The notes: generated by a model not told the origin, from the sequence alone. Counted from the first letter of the stretch, positions 7,404 to 13,926 are shown. The stretch: DNA of 14,579 nucleotides from Clostridiales bacterium (GCA_031289625.1 JAITPB010000181.1:1-14579); one strand, 5' to 3'. Made by a program: numbers and translations.

Positions 7404-7901
7404 ATGCGGAAACTGGAAGTTTTTTTTGATTACGCCTGCCCATATTGCCATCGCGGCCATGGGTACTTGCAGAAACTGATCGGTGATTATCCGGACGTGG
7501 AAATTGTCTGGCGCCCCTGCGAAGCGCACCCTAGGCCAGAACGCGGGCCGCACAGCGACATCTGCATACAGGGAATGTACTACGTCCTGGATCACGGCGC
7601 GAATATCTGGGCGTATCACGACCGGATGTTTAAAGCCTGCCTTAAAGATCGTATCGACTTTGAGAACATTGACGCTTTGTCGGACTATGTGCGGGATATC
7701 GTAGACGAAGATGGCTTTCGGCTGTCCGTATCCCGCGGCGATTACATGAAGATTCAGCGCCAAGGCAATGACTATGCCTATGAGCAATGCGGCGTCTGGG
7801 CCGTGCCCTCCTATCGTATGAACGGCATTGTTTTGGATGCGGTTGCAGGTGTGGGCGTGACAAGAGAACAAGTGAAAAATCTTTTGGGGACGGGAAAATA
7901 A
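7404..7901 (+). CDS. DsbA/FrnE-like thiol oxidoreductase
   Basis: A 165-residue thioredoxin-fold protein. It begins MRKLEVFFDYACPYCHRGH with the redox motif Cys12-Pro-Tyr-Cys15 at the first helix. It has a helical insertion (about residues 50-125) and the cis-proline loop WAVPSY (Pro135), with the C-terminal strand-helix typical of the DsbA / 2-hydroxychromene-2-carboxylate isomerase superfamily. No signal peptide is visible, so it is probably cytosolic like FrnE rather than a secreted disulfide catalyst. I chose the ATG at 7404 because AGAGGG (7392-7397) lies 6 bases upstream. An in-frame ATG at 7383 has no such site. A TATAAT at 7357-7362 could be its -10 box, but no convincing -35 is seen. 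The redox partner and substrate are unknown. Confidence 0.85.
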   Translation: MRKLEVFFDYACPYCHRGHGYLQKLIGDYPDVEIVWRPCEAHPRPERGPHSDICIQGMYYVLDHGANIWAYHDRMFKACLKDRIDFENIDALSDYVRDIVDEDGFRLSVSRGDYMKIQRQGNDYAYEQCGVWAVPSYRMNGIVLDAVAGVGVTREQVKNLLGTGK

Positions 7902-7913
7902 AAATACCCCGCC

Positions 7914-7943
7914 AAGGGCTGACGCCTCACGTCAGCCCTTTTT
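7914..7943 (+). terminator. Terminator of the DsbA-like gene
   Basis: A perfect 11-bp stem, AAGGGCTGACG (7914-7924) with CGTCAGCCCTT (7930-7940), has a CCTCA loop and ends in a run of five T. It lies 12 bases after the stop. Confidence 0.93.
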
Positions 7944-7951
7944 AAATGGGT

Positions 7952-7991
7952 CAAGGGAGCGTCCCTTGCGGGGGTTGGGGCGGCGCCCCAA
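7952..7991. repeat. Twin-hairpin GC-rich element (REP-like)
   Basis: There are two adjacent perfect hairpins: CAAGGGA-gcg-TCCCTTG (7952-7968) and TTGGGGC-ggc-GCCCCAA (7975-7991), both with 7-bp stems and 3-base loops. They lie between the DsbA terminator and the end of the minus-strand hydrolase gene, which has no other terminator. The layout resembles dispersed intergenic palindromic repeats. Copy number cannot be seen from one window. Confidence 0.5.
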
Positions 7992-8006
7992 GAACTTGAA
8001 TTTTTA

Positions 8007-8765
8007 TCAATAATAATAACTGTGCCCGCCGATGGTGAAGGCATATTGTCTATTGTTCTCTATCCAATGGCTTGTGGCGCTGCGCGGATTCAGAAAAAAC
8101 AGCGCGCCGGAAGCGTTGTTGCGGCCTTCCAACGCTTCTATCGCAGCCAAATAACTTGTGCTGGACGGCGTGTTGTAGACGGCGCCGTTGGCGGTCGGCG
8201 TGAACTGTATGCCATATTTTTGGTCAAAGATAACGCCTTTAATGCTGGAAGGATATTGACCGCTCTTCTTTCGGTTGAGAATTACATTCGCGACCCCCAG
8301 CTTAGAATCGTACGGTTCGCCCATCGCCTCCGCTTCCACGATGCGGGAAAGCCAGTAGAGATCCTGCTCGCTGTAACCCTCAAAAGCAGGCAGAATGTGA
8401 ACCGCGTCTTTCAGCGAAGGGGGTTCCCCAGACGTATTCATGAGAATCAGATTGTCTTTGGGATAATATTTGATTTGAGCCTGAAACATCTCCGAAAAAA
8501 AATGCATGGGCGCCATAAGCCTGTCTTCATGGATCGCGCCTTCGCAGTTCATCGTCACCCCTTGGCGCGTCACCGCTGCGGTTTGTGTTTCGCTGTCCCA
8601 TTCGACGCTCGCGCCCAGTTTCTCCGCAATGTACCGAACGGGAAGTGCTGGTTCTTGATCCATTAAGATCGGCGGCGTCTGCGGCGTCAGACGCTCATGG
8701 TTTAAAATAATTTTCAGCGTCGGCGCTTTTATCGTCTCCTGCCCGAATGCCGTGCAGTGGATCAT
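8007..8765 (-). CDS. SleB-type cell-wall hydrolase with copper-amine-oxidase-like N-terminal domain
   Basis: From the first standard start, the protein has 252 residues. Residues about 20-72 form a copper-amine-oxidase-like N-terminal (stalk) domain: LPVRYIAEKLGASVEWDSET. Residues about 135-252 are a SleB-type hydrolase domain with YWLSRIVEAEAMGEP (Glu144/Glu146, probable catalytic region), GVANVILNRKKSGQYP and the C-terminal GALFFLNPRSATSHW. The family cleaves peptidoglycan and includes the spore-cortex lytic enzyme SleB. Whether this one acts on spores or vegetative wall is open. The Met at 8765 has no ribosome site and sits inside a hydrophobic segment. In the same frame, upstream codons to 8828 add FVRFTKATAGGAVILSLIS and complete a signal peptide. 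AAGGAG (8839-8844) would serve an ATT start at 8828. I give the conservative start here. The true 5' end is probably 8828. Confidence 0.88.
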   Translation of the reverse strand: MIHCTAFGQETIKAPTLKIILNHERLTPQTPPILMDQEPALPVRYIAEKLGASVEWDSETQTAAVTRQGVTMNCEGAIHEDRLMAPMHFFSEMFQAQIKYYPKDNLILMNTSGEPPSLKDAVHILPAFEGYSEQDLYWLSRIVEAEAMGEPYDSKLGVANVILNRKKSGQYPSSIKGVIFDQKYGIQFTPTANGAVYNTPSSTSYLAAIEALEGRNNASGALFFLNPRSATSHWIENNRQYAFTIGGHSYYY

Positions 8766-8838
8766 GATCGATATGAGCGATAAGATGACCGCGCCGCCCG
8801 CCGTTGCTTTTGTGAAACGTACAAAAATAAAAAATCAG

Positions 8839-8844
8839 CTCCTT
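8839..8844 (-). promoter_or_regulatory. Ribosome binding site pointing to a non-standard start of the hydrolase gene
   Basis: AAGGAG on the minus strand lies 10 bases before the in-frame ATT at 8828-8826. It is more than 70 bases from the first in-frame ATG (8765). No in-frame ATG, GTG or TTG lies between the upstream stop (8837-8835) and 8765. Confidence 0.6.
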
Positions 8845-8846
8845 CA

Positions 8847-8867
8847 AATTCGTAATTTGTAATTCGT
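8847..8867. repeat. Three tandem 7-bp repeats
   Basis: AATTCGT, AATTTGT and AATTCGT occur head to tail immediately upstream of the hydrolase ribosome site. A related GTTCGTGA follows at 8872-8879 and echoes TTCGTGA at 8863-8869. No function is known to me. Confidence 0.55.
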
Positions 8868-8929
8868 GACGGTTCGTGATTGGATAAGATAGGCATAGAT
8901 TATTTTTTCCATATTTTATAAAAATATGC

Positions 8930-8970
8930 AAAAAAGGGATGCCAATCATCAAGATTGACATCCCTTTTTT
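8930..8970 (-). terminator. Terminator overlapping the 3' end of nnrD
   Basis: GGGATG (8936-8941) pairs with CATCCC (8959-8964), and inner CAATC pairs with GATTG around an ATCAA loop. On the minus strand the stem runs into six T. The nnrD stop codon (8951-8949) lies in the loop, so the terminator is partly coding. It ends the long minus-strand operon that starts at the 13.1-kb promoter. Confidence 0.85.
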
Positions 8971-10520
8971 TTATATTTTTCATACCGCGCGAGTACATCT
9001 GGTATTTGGGCGACCACGTCAGAAGCCATGACGCCGTAATGCGACAGCGTCCCGGCGGCCTGTTCGCCCGCCTTGCCATGGATATATGTTCCCAGCGCGG
9101 CGGCGTTGAACGTATCCATGCCTTGCGCGGCCAGCCCCGCGATAAGGCCAGTCAGCGCGTCGCCAGAGCCGCCTTTCGCCAGAGCGCTGCAGCCGGTGGT
9201 ATTGATATACGTATGCCCTGAAGGACTTGCGACAATCGTGCGCGCGTCTTTCAAAACCGTCGTCACTTCAAATTCGCGGGCAAACTCCGCCGCGACGCTC
9301 ATGGTGTTTTGTAAAATCTCTTGCACCGGCAGACCGGTCAGCCGGCTCATTTCGCCGGGATGCGGCGTTATCACGGAAGAATGTTTTAAATTTTTCAAGA
9401 TATTAACATTTTCCGCCACGGCGTTGATCGCGTCGGCGTCAATGACGAGACGCGCGTTCACGTTTTCCAGCAGATACATAACGCTCTCCGATACGCCAGG
9501 GCCGCGCCCTAGGCCGGGACCAATAAAAACAACATCCGCTGGCGTGATTTTTTCTAAAATGGCGTCCAGGTTTTTCCGGGGATAAGAATCGCCGCGGGAC
9601 AGCAGGAGACAGGCGATCACTTCCGGGGTAAAGCGCTGGATGGTTTGCGTCACATCCGGCGCGGCGCAGGCGTACACCAGGCCCGCGCCGGATTTATACG
9701 CGGCGGCGCTGGCAATAGCGGCCGCCCCTGGCATAGCGGAGGAACCCGCAAAGGCGTAGACCCGCCCGAAACTGCCTTTGTGCGAACGCGAGTCCCGATT
9801 CGGAAGCAGCGCGGGTATTTCATCATCTGTAAAAGCAAAGGTCTCCACATCGGTTTTCGTCAACAGGGAATGGGGCAGGGAAATTTCCGCCACCAGCACT
9901 TCACCAGCGTAAGCGGCGCCGGGATGAATCATCAAACCGGTTTTCGGGCAGCCCAGCGTAACCGTTTGATTGGCCTTGACCGCGGTACCCATCACCTGGC
10001 CGGTGTCCGCGTGGATGCCGGAGGGAATGTCTACGGAAATTACGTGCTTGGCGTAGCCGTTGATCATGTCGATGATATATTCATAGCTTCCCTCGACGGC
10101 CCGGTTTAAACCCGTGCCCAGCAAAGCATCCACCACTAAATCACAGGTTTCAATGGTGTAGGGAACGTCGAGCAGATTGTCCCCCAAAGGGATGGTCTTA
10201 ATGGGGATGCCCAGCTTTCCCGCGATCTCCAGATTCAGCAGCGCGTCCCCGCGAACCTCGGACATATCGCCCACAAAAATGACGCCTAAATCTATTCCCC
10301 TCAAATGCAGCTGCCTGGCGAGCGCCAGGCCGTCGCCTCCATTGCTGCCCGCGCCCGCCGCAATCATCACCTTGGGGTTTGTTTTGGTGCCGAGAAAGGC
10401 GAGACAATGTTTCATGACGCCGATCGCGGCGTTTTCCATCATGAGGATTGTGGGAATCCCCATTTCCTCCACAGCCGCCGCCTCAATTTTCCTCATTTGC
10501 GATCCGGATAAAACTTTCAC
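8949..10520 (-). CDS. nnrD: Bifunctional NAD(P)HX epimerase / ADP-dependent NAD(P)HX dehydratase
   Basis: A protein of about 523 residues that repairs hydrated NADH and NADPH. The N-terminal epimerase domain (YjeF_N, NnrE-like, about residues 1-215) has MRKIEAAAVEEMGIP, the AGAGSNGGDGLALARQL loop and VVDALLGTGL. The C-terminal dehydratase domain (NnrD-like, about 235-515) has SHKGSFGRVYAFAGS, IGPGLGRGPGV, VIDADAINA, ITPHPGEMSRLTG and the ATP/ADP-site KGGSGDALTG. Both catalytic halves look intact. The frame has two GTG codons, at 10526 and 10520. AAGGAG (10535-10530) is 3 bases from the first and 9 from the second, so I chose 10520. Both keep the conserved KVLSGSQM start. The gene overlaps the 3' end of acpS by about 38 bases, a common Bacillota pairing, and ends in a terminator. 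Confidence 0.94.
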   Translation of the reverse strand: MKVLSGSQMRKIEAAAVEEMGIPTILMMENAAIGVMKHCLAFLGTKTNPKVMIAAGAGSNGGDGLALARQLHLRGIDLGVIFVGDMSEVRGDALLNLEIAGKLGIPIKTIPLGDNLLDVPYTIETCDLVVDALLGTGLNRAVEGSYEYIIDMINGYAKHVISVDIPSGIHADTGQVMGTAVKANQTVTLGCPKTGLMIHPGAAYAGEVLVAEISLPHSLLTKTDVETFAFTDDEIPALLPNRDSRSHKGSFGRVYAFAGSSAMPGAAAIASAAAYKSGAGLVYACAAPDVTQTIQRFTPEVIACLLLSRGDSYPRKNLDAILEKITPADVVFIGPGLGRGPGVSESVMYLLENVNARLVIDADAINAVAENVNILKNLKHSSVITPHPGEMSRLTGLPVQEILQNTMSVAAEFAREFEVTTVLKDARTIVASPSGHTYINTTGCSALAKGGSGDALTGLIAGLAAQGMDTFNAAALGTYIHGKAGEQAAGTLSHYGVMASDVVAQIPDVLARYEKYKKKGCQS

Positions 10521-10887
10521 TCTCACAGTCTCCTTCCAATATCACATAAGCGACCGCGTGGCTCTTGGAATGGGAAATGCTGACATGCGCGGCCTTGACC
10601 GCCTTTTCTTCCCATAATTTCCGCAAAGCGCCGCCCGGGCGAATCCACGGCCTGCCAAACGCGTCGTGCATAATTTCAACCTCTTTCGGCTCGAAACCGC
10701 GGAAGCCGGTTCCCATGGCTTTTGCGGCCGCTTCTTTGGCGGCGAACATACCCGCGAGGCTATCGGGACGGGTTCGGGCGTGGACGGTTTCCGCTTCTGT
10801 AAAAATTCTCTCGCAAAATCTTTTTTGCTGAGCCGCCGCTTCCACACGGCCTATTTCGACGATATCCACGCCTATGCCCAAAATCAT
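10483..10887 (-). CDS. acpS: Holo-[acyl-carrier-protein] synthase
   Basis: A 134-residue protein that transfers phosphopantetheine from CoA to a serine of acyl carrier protein, which activates fatty-acid synthesis. The two signature motifs are present: GIGVDIVEI with metal ligand Asp8, and FAAKEAAAKAMGTG with Glu52. HVSISHSKSHAVAYVIL closes the fold. It is about ten residues longer than typical AcpS. The extra C-terminus (CESESFIRIANEEN) coincides with the overlap with nnrD and probably is not functional core. The ATG at 10887 overlaps the stop of the preceding coiled-coil gene in an ATGA, so the two are translationally coupled. Confidence 0.95.
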   Translation of the reverse strand: MILGIGVDIVEIGRVEAAAQQKRFCERIFTEAETVHARTRPDSLAGMFAAKEAAAKAMGTGFRGFEPKEVEIMHDAFGRPWIRPGGALRKLWEEKAVKAAHVSISHSKSHAVAYVILEGDCESESFIRIANEEN

Positions 10888-11507
10888 TCGCCATCCCAGC
10901 CATATTGCAGATCCAGCGTGTCCACAATTTCCTGGCCGATCAAATTGTGCAGCAGCTGGTACGTCCGTCCCACTTCTTCCTCACAGCGCAGCCGTTCTTC
11001 GGAAGCTTTCTGCAAGCCCTCCCGAAGCTGTTCGATTTCGGGCCCCAAAGCCGCCGCCCGTTCCTGACAGGCGCGCATACGGGGATAGATGGCCAAAATC
11101 GTCTCTTGCAGCATATCTTTGCTTGCGTCTTCCAGTTGCGTTGGCAGATTATCCGATTTATTTTCCAATTCTTCCAGCTCTAAATTGATGTCCAGCACTT
11201 CTTTCTGCAGACGGCTCGTCGCGTCTTTCGCCTCTTGGAGGTTCCGCTCGTGAACATCGTCGGTCAATTGCAGAATGCGGTTTAGAAATTCCCGTTTTTT
11301 TTGGATCAATATTTGCTCCGCCTCTTTGATGCGCGCGTTTTCTATCATTAAATTTTTGATTTTATTTTCGAGGGCGATCATTTTTCCGCTTTTTTGATTT
11401 TTAAACTGTTCCTGCCATAGGCCGTCCAAAATAAGAAGCGGCGGTTTGAGATCCTGCAGGAGATCGGGATCCAGGCGAAGCGACTTTCTTTCGTTTGCTT
11501 TTTTCAT
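10884..11507 (-). CDS. Coiled-coil protein of unknown function between maf and acpS
   Basis: A 207-residue cytosolic protein with no signal peptide, membrane segment or motif I recognise. Residues about 1-40 carry a short motif-like LRLDPDLLQDLKPPLLILDGL. Residues about 42-120 and 145-185 are heptad-rich charged helices that should form a coiled coil, broken by a PRMRACQERAAALGP segment. The C-terminus TLDLQYGWDGE is acidic and aromatic. I chose the ATG at 11507 because it forms an ATGA overlap with the maf stop. The frame is also open to an ATG at 11546, which would add MGRRFDEGGDGSV inside maf. The gene is overlapped on both sides, by maf and acpS, so it is made together with them. A structural or adaptor role is possible, but I assign no function. 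Confidence 0.82.
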   Translation of the reverse strand: MKKANERKSLRLDPDLLQDLKPPLLILDGLWQEQFKNQKSGKMIALENKIKNLMIENARIKEAEQILIQKKREFLNRILQLTDDVHERNLQEAKDATSRLQKEVLDINLELEELENKSDNLPTQLEDASKDMLQETILAIYPRMRACQERAAALGPEIEQLREGLQKASEERLRCEEEVGRTYQLLHNLIGQEIVDTLDLQYGWDGE

Positions 11508-12109
11508 GACAGAGCCGTCCCCGCCTTCATCAAATCGGCGCCCCAAATTTTGAGCGCCTGCGCTATTCGCGCGAGAGGCAGACCCATCACTGTATAATAG
11601 TCTCCTTCTATTCGTTCCACCAAAAACGATCCCTTGCCTTGAATCGCGTAAGCGCCCGCTTTGTCAAAAGGCTCGCAGGTATAAATGTAGTCCCATATTT
11701 CCTCATCGCGCATCGCGTGCATAAACACGTCTGTCTTTTCCACAAAATTTTTCCGCCGAACCGGATCATTTTCCAGATCCACGAGAGTCACGCCGGTGTA
11801 AACCGTATGCCGGCCGCCTTGCAGTTTGCGCAGGATTTGAAAAGCGCCGTCTCTGTCTTTCGGCTTACCCAGAATTTCCCTTTGTATGACCACGACAGTA
11901 TCCGCGGCCAGGATGAAGGCGGGGCCATGTGCCCGTAGCAAAACATTATCGGCTTTTTCCCCGGAAAGGCGTTTGACCAGATCTCCCGGTGGTTCCGTTG
12001 GATTGATTGTTTCTCTGGTGTTGCTGATGCAAACTTCAAACGGAACCCCCAATTGCCTCAGCAGATCCTGACGGCGGGGCGACGCGGAAGCGAGTATGAT
12101 CTTTTTCAT
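11504..12109 (-). CDS. maf: Maf family nucleoside triphosphate pyrophosphatase
   Basis: A 201-residue house-cleaning enzyme that hydrolyses non-canonical or excess NTPs to NMP and pyrophosphate. Family motifs are all present: SASPRRQDLL (8-17) for nucleotide binding, the AADTVV segment with catalytic Asp70, GKPKD (81-85), and the C-terminal DKAGAYAIQGKGSFLVERIEGDYYTVMGLPL. The GAYAIQG version suggests the dTTP/UTP-type (YhdE-like) branch, with the finer specificity uncertain. The ribosome site is weak (GGATGA). It lies 39 bases downstream of the DUF4321 gene and overlaps the coiled-coil gene by 4 bases. Confidence 0.94.
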   Translation of the reverse strand: MKKIILASASPRRQDLLRQLGVPFEVCISNTRETINPTEPPGDLVKRLSGEKADNVLLRAHGPAFILAADTVVVIQREILGKPKDRDGAFQILRKLQGGRHTVYTGVTLVDLENDPVRRKNFVEKTDVFMHAMRDEEIWDYIYTCEPFDKAGAYAIQGKGSFLVERIEGDYYTVMGLPLARIAQALKIWGADLMKAGTALS

Positions 12110-12148
12110 TTGATTTTCATCCGTTTTTCTTTTGATTTTTATTGCTTC

Positions 12149-12409
12149 TCATATTTTTTTATAGACAAACGCGCCGAAGGCCATCCCCACCACGCCCGCG
12201 ATGGTAATTTTAAATCGCAAGCCAAACGTCAGACGCATAATTTGCATCTCTATGGAAAGCGGTTCATCCAAACCAAAATTAAGGCCATAGTTCAACCATT
12301 CCCAGGAAGGGTACTTGGCCACGTATTGGCCGAGGAACCCGCCCAGTACAATCCCCGAAAGCATCAGCAAAAATAAAGTCCCGATGTTTTTTCTGTCTTT
12401 CATAACCAC
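12149..12409 (-). CDS. DUF4321 small membrane protein
   Basis: An 86-residue protein with two hydrophobic helices (about residues 10-30 and 66-83). They flank a loop with WLNYGLNFGLDEPLSI and LRLTFGLRFKI-like segments. This matches DUF4321, a family of unknown function commonly found next to maf in Bacillota. GAGGGGG stands 9 bases before the GTG at 12409 and about 15 before the ATG at 12403, so I chose the GTG. It lies 33 bases after the lipoprotein stop, within the same probable operon. It is likely an inner-membrane protein. Nothing in the sequence suggests an enzyme. Confidence 0.8.
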   Translation of the reverse strand: MVMKDRKNIGTLFLLMLSGIVLGGFLGQYVAKYPSWEWLNYGLNFGLDEPLSIEMQIMRLTFGLRFKITIAGVVGMAFGAFVYKKI

Positions 12410-12442
12410 TAAATCGATCCCCCTCGAAAACGGCTGCTGTTA

Positions 12443-13072
12443 TCATTCGTCAAACGGGTGAAACCGAACAAGCCAAATGCCCTCATCATTTAAATGAAAA
12501 TGCATCTTTTTTTCGATCGAGATCAGGGCAGTATCCTCAAAGCTGGTCTCATAAGCTGTAAATTCGATCCAGCCTGTGCTGTCGCCATTGTCGGCAAATT
12601 TTCCGTCTTTCAGGCCCGCGAAGGCAATATTGGCGTAATCACTGCGGGTGCGCAAATCTGTGAGCAGCATATCCTCGTCGCTTTCTTTTTTAAAATCCTC
12701 TTTGGAGATTACCGCGTCCGTGCTTTCAAAAGAATAAAGATTGTACTCGCCTTCCCAATACCCTTCAATGCCGCATTGTATAAAGACCTGCGCGATATCC
12801 ACAGGGCTGGCGTCTTTAAAGGCGCTGACATCAAAACGAAAATCTTTAGAATACTCGTCAAAAAGCTGTTGCTGCTGTTCTGTTAAGCTGAATTTTCCTT
12901 CGAAGCCTTCAGGCGGGATGAATGGATTTTCGTAATCACCGCTGGGCATGATCACGGCTTCCTGCACAGGGTCAGGCGATGGGGGCGGCGATGGCGACGG
13001 CTTACCCGAACATGCCGCAAGACAGAACGCGCCAATCAAATATGCGCTTATTATTATGGGTTTTTTTTGCAT
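12443..13072 (-). CDS. Predicted lipoprotein of unknown function
   Basis: A 209-residue exported protein. The N-terminus MQKKPIIISAYLIGAFCLAAC is a type II signal peptide with lipobox LAAC (lipidated Cys21), followed by a Ser/Pro-rich linker (PSPSPPPSPDP). The remaining 165 residues are mixed and acidic, with repeated aromatic/acidic stretches such as GYWEGEYNLYSFES and a C-terminal EKKMHFHLNDEGIWLVRFHPFDE that looks like beta structure. I do not recognise a family. The start at 13072 is firm: AGGAGG lies 7 bases upstream and a good promoter precedes it. It is the first gene of the minus-strand operon. Its link to the downstream housekeeping genes may be only positional. Confidence 0.8.
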   Translation of the reverse strand: MQKKPIIISAYLIGAFCLAACSGKPSPSPPPSPDPVQEAVIMPSGDYENPFIPPEGFEGKFSLTEQQQQLFDEYSKDFRFDVSAFKDASPVDIAQVFIQCGIEGYWEGEYNLYSFESTDAVISKEDFKKESDEDMLLTDLRTRSDYANIAFAGLKDGKFADNGDSTGWIEFTAYETSFEDTALISIEKKMHFHLNDEGIWLVRFHPFDE

Positions 13073-13098
13073 AAGCTAACCTCCTAAATCTTTAGCCG

Positions 13099-13127
13099 AT
13101 CATATCATCAATGGGGCTGTCCGTCAA
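13099..13127 (-). promoter_or_regulatory. Promoter of the lipoprotein-DUF4321-maf-acpS-nnrD operon
   Basis: On the minus strand TTGACG (13127-13122) is followed after exactly 17 bases by TATGAT (13104-13099). The expected start near 13092 leaves a short leader with AGGAGG before the ATG at 13072. I see no terminator before 8930, so all six genes could share this promoter. Confidence 0.8.
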
Positions 13128-13384
13128 TTTTTTCAAGTTCTTTTCAGTGCTAACGAGAGAAAGAAATTACCACGGCATAAAAATGAGAATAGCGTTGAAG
13201 AGAAGGAGAGGAAGCACAGATAGCCACAACGGATATTTTGAGACAAAACGCCCTCTGAGGCATCCTCAAGAAATTTTTAAAAATCCTTTGATTGAATTGC
13301 GCCCCCTTGTTTTTATGATAATATGCTTACACTAATAAAATCGAATATGGGTATGTACTTGACTGGGACGAACTGTGATAATGC

Positions 13385-13585
13385 CTATACAAAATCTATT
13401 TTATTTTTACCATAGATCACGATATCGCCCAATCGATCTAATCCACATCAAACAGAACACATGATTAAGATGAGTATATCCGATAATTTGTGTGTGATCA
13501 TCCCCTGATAGCGATTATCCTCTATAGCTGAGAATTTTTCCCGAACCAGTTCATTCGCCGCGGATTCGGCTTTTTATTCTTCCAT
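13385..13585 (-). pseudogene. Decayed ISAs1-family transposase, N-terminal remnant
   Basis: Reading the minus strand in one frame from an ATG at 13585 gives MEE, a stop (13576-13574), then NELVREKFSAIEDNRYQG, MITHKLSDILILIMCSV, a stop (13450-13448), CGLDRLGDIVIYGKNKIDFV, and a stop (13387-13385). FSxIEDxRxxG, the hydrophobic HxLSDILxLIMCxVxCGLD and xYGKxKxDF are the recognisable order of the DDE_Tnp_1-associated N-terminal domain of ISAs1-family transposases. Three in-frame stops make it non-functional, and the catalytic DDE part is absent. A weakly similar open stretch continues to about 13316 (SILS, then a stop). AAGAGG just before the ATG resembles an old ribosome site. Terminal inverted repeats were not found. 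The alternative is chance, but the length and order of the matching motifs argue against it. Confidence 0.7.
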
Positions 13586-13828
13586 ATTTACCTCTTATTG
13601 GAAATAAATAATTTGTTCATAATTTATGAAACCGTCGTGTCAGGATGCCTAAAGCGATTGACAATAAATTTCCAGCGGATTAAAATAGTGTCAAAGGGCG
13701 AGTAGAAGATAATTTTAAACTTTGGTGTAGATTCAGCGTTTATAGCATGAGTCTGCATAGCCCACTGGACAAAACATTACTTACCACTATTTTGACATGA
13801 CTTTTCACGCGTCCATTCTAAAAAAACC
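13586..13828. other. AT-rich gap with no recognisable gene
   Basis: No intact gene, tRNA or promoter is convincing here. A minus-strand frame (about 13632-13810) is open for roughly 55 codons, with KFKIIFYSPFDTILIRW, but it has no start signal and I do not recognise it. A perfect 9-bp inverted repeat, AAAATAGTG (13682-13690) with CACTATTTT (13785-13793), each arm next to a TGTCA or TTGACA sequence, brackets about 95 bases. With the transposase relic beside it, this is probably insertion-element debris. Confidence 0.5.
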
Positions 13829-13876
13829 AGAAAGCCCCTCGGGATTGTGCTGTAACACAGCCCCGAGAGGCTTTCT
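13821..13876 (-). terminator. Orphan hairpin with U-tract on the minus strand
   Basis: AGAAAGCC (13829-13836) pairs with GGCTTTCT (13869-13876), CTCGGG with CCCGAG, and an inner TGTG with CACA. On the minus strand the stem is followed by GGTTTTTTTAG, a good terminator. On the plus strand the tail is only weakly T-rich. No minus-strand gene lies to its right in the window, so it may be a relic or may shield the sigma gene from read-through. Confidence 0.6.
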
Positions 13877-13893
13877 GATTTGTAATTAAATAC

Positions 13894-13926
13894 GGGAACC
13901 TTTTACCCTCTTAAAAACTCTATACA
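13894..13926 (+). promoter_or_regulatory. Candidate ECF-type promoter of the sigma factor gene
   Basis: GGGAACCTTTTACC (13894-13907) carries the AAC core plus T-run typical of ECF -35 elements. CTCTATACAG follows at the expected distance as a possible -10. No sigma-A -35 pairs with TATACA (13921-13926). ECF sigma genes often drive their own promoters, so autoregulation is inferred. Confidence 0.45.

Noticed and set aside
8695..8961. 88-codon minus-strand ORF upstream of the hydrolase
   Set aside because: It overlaps the hydrolase leader in another frame and the nnrD terminator, with no plausible product.
13111..13335. 74-codon plus-strand ORF after the lipoprotein promoter
   Set aside because: It begins over the minus-strand promoter, has no ribosome site and gives a basic, motif-free product.
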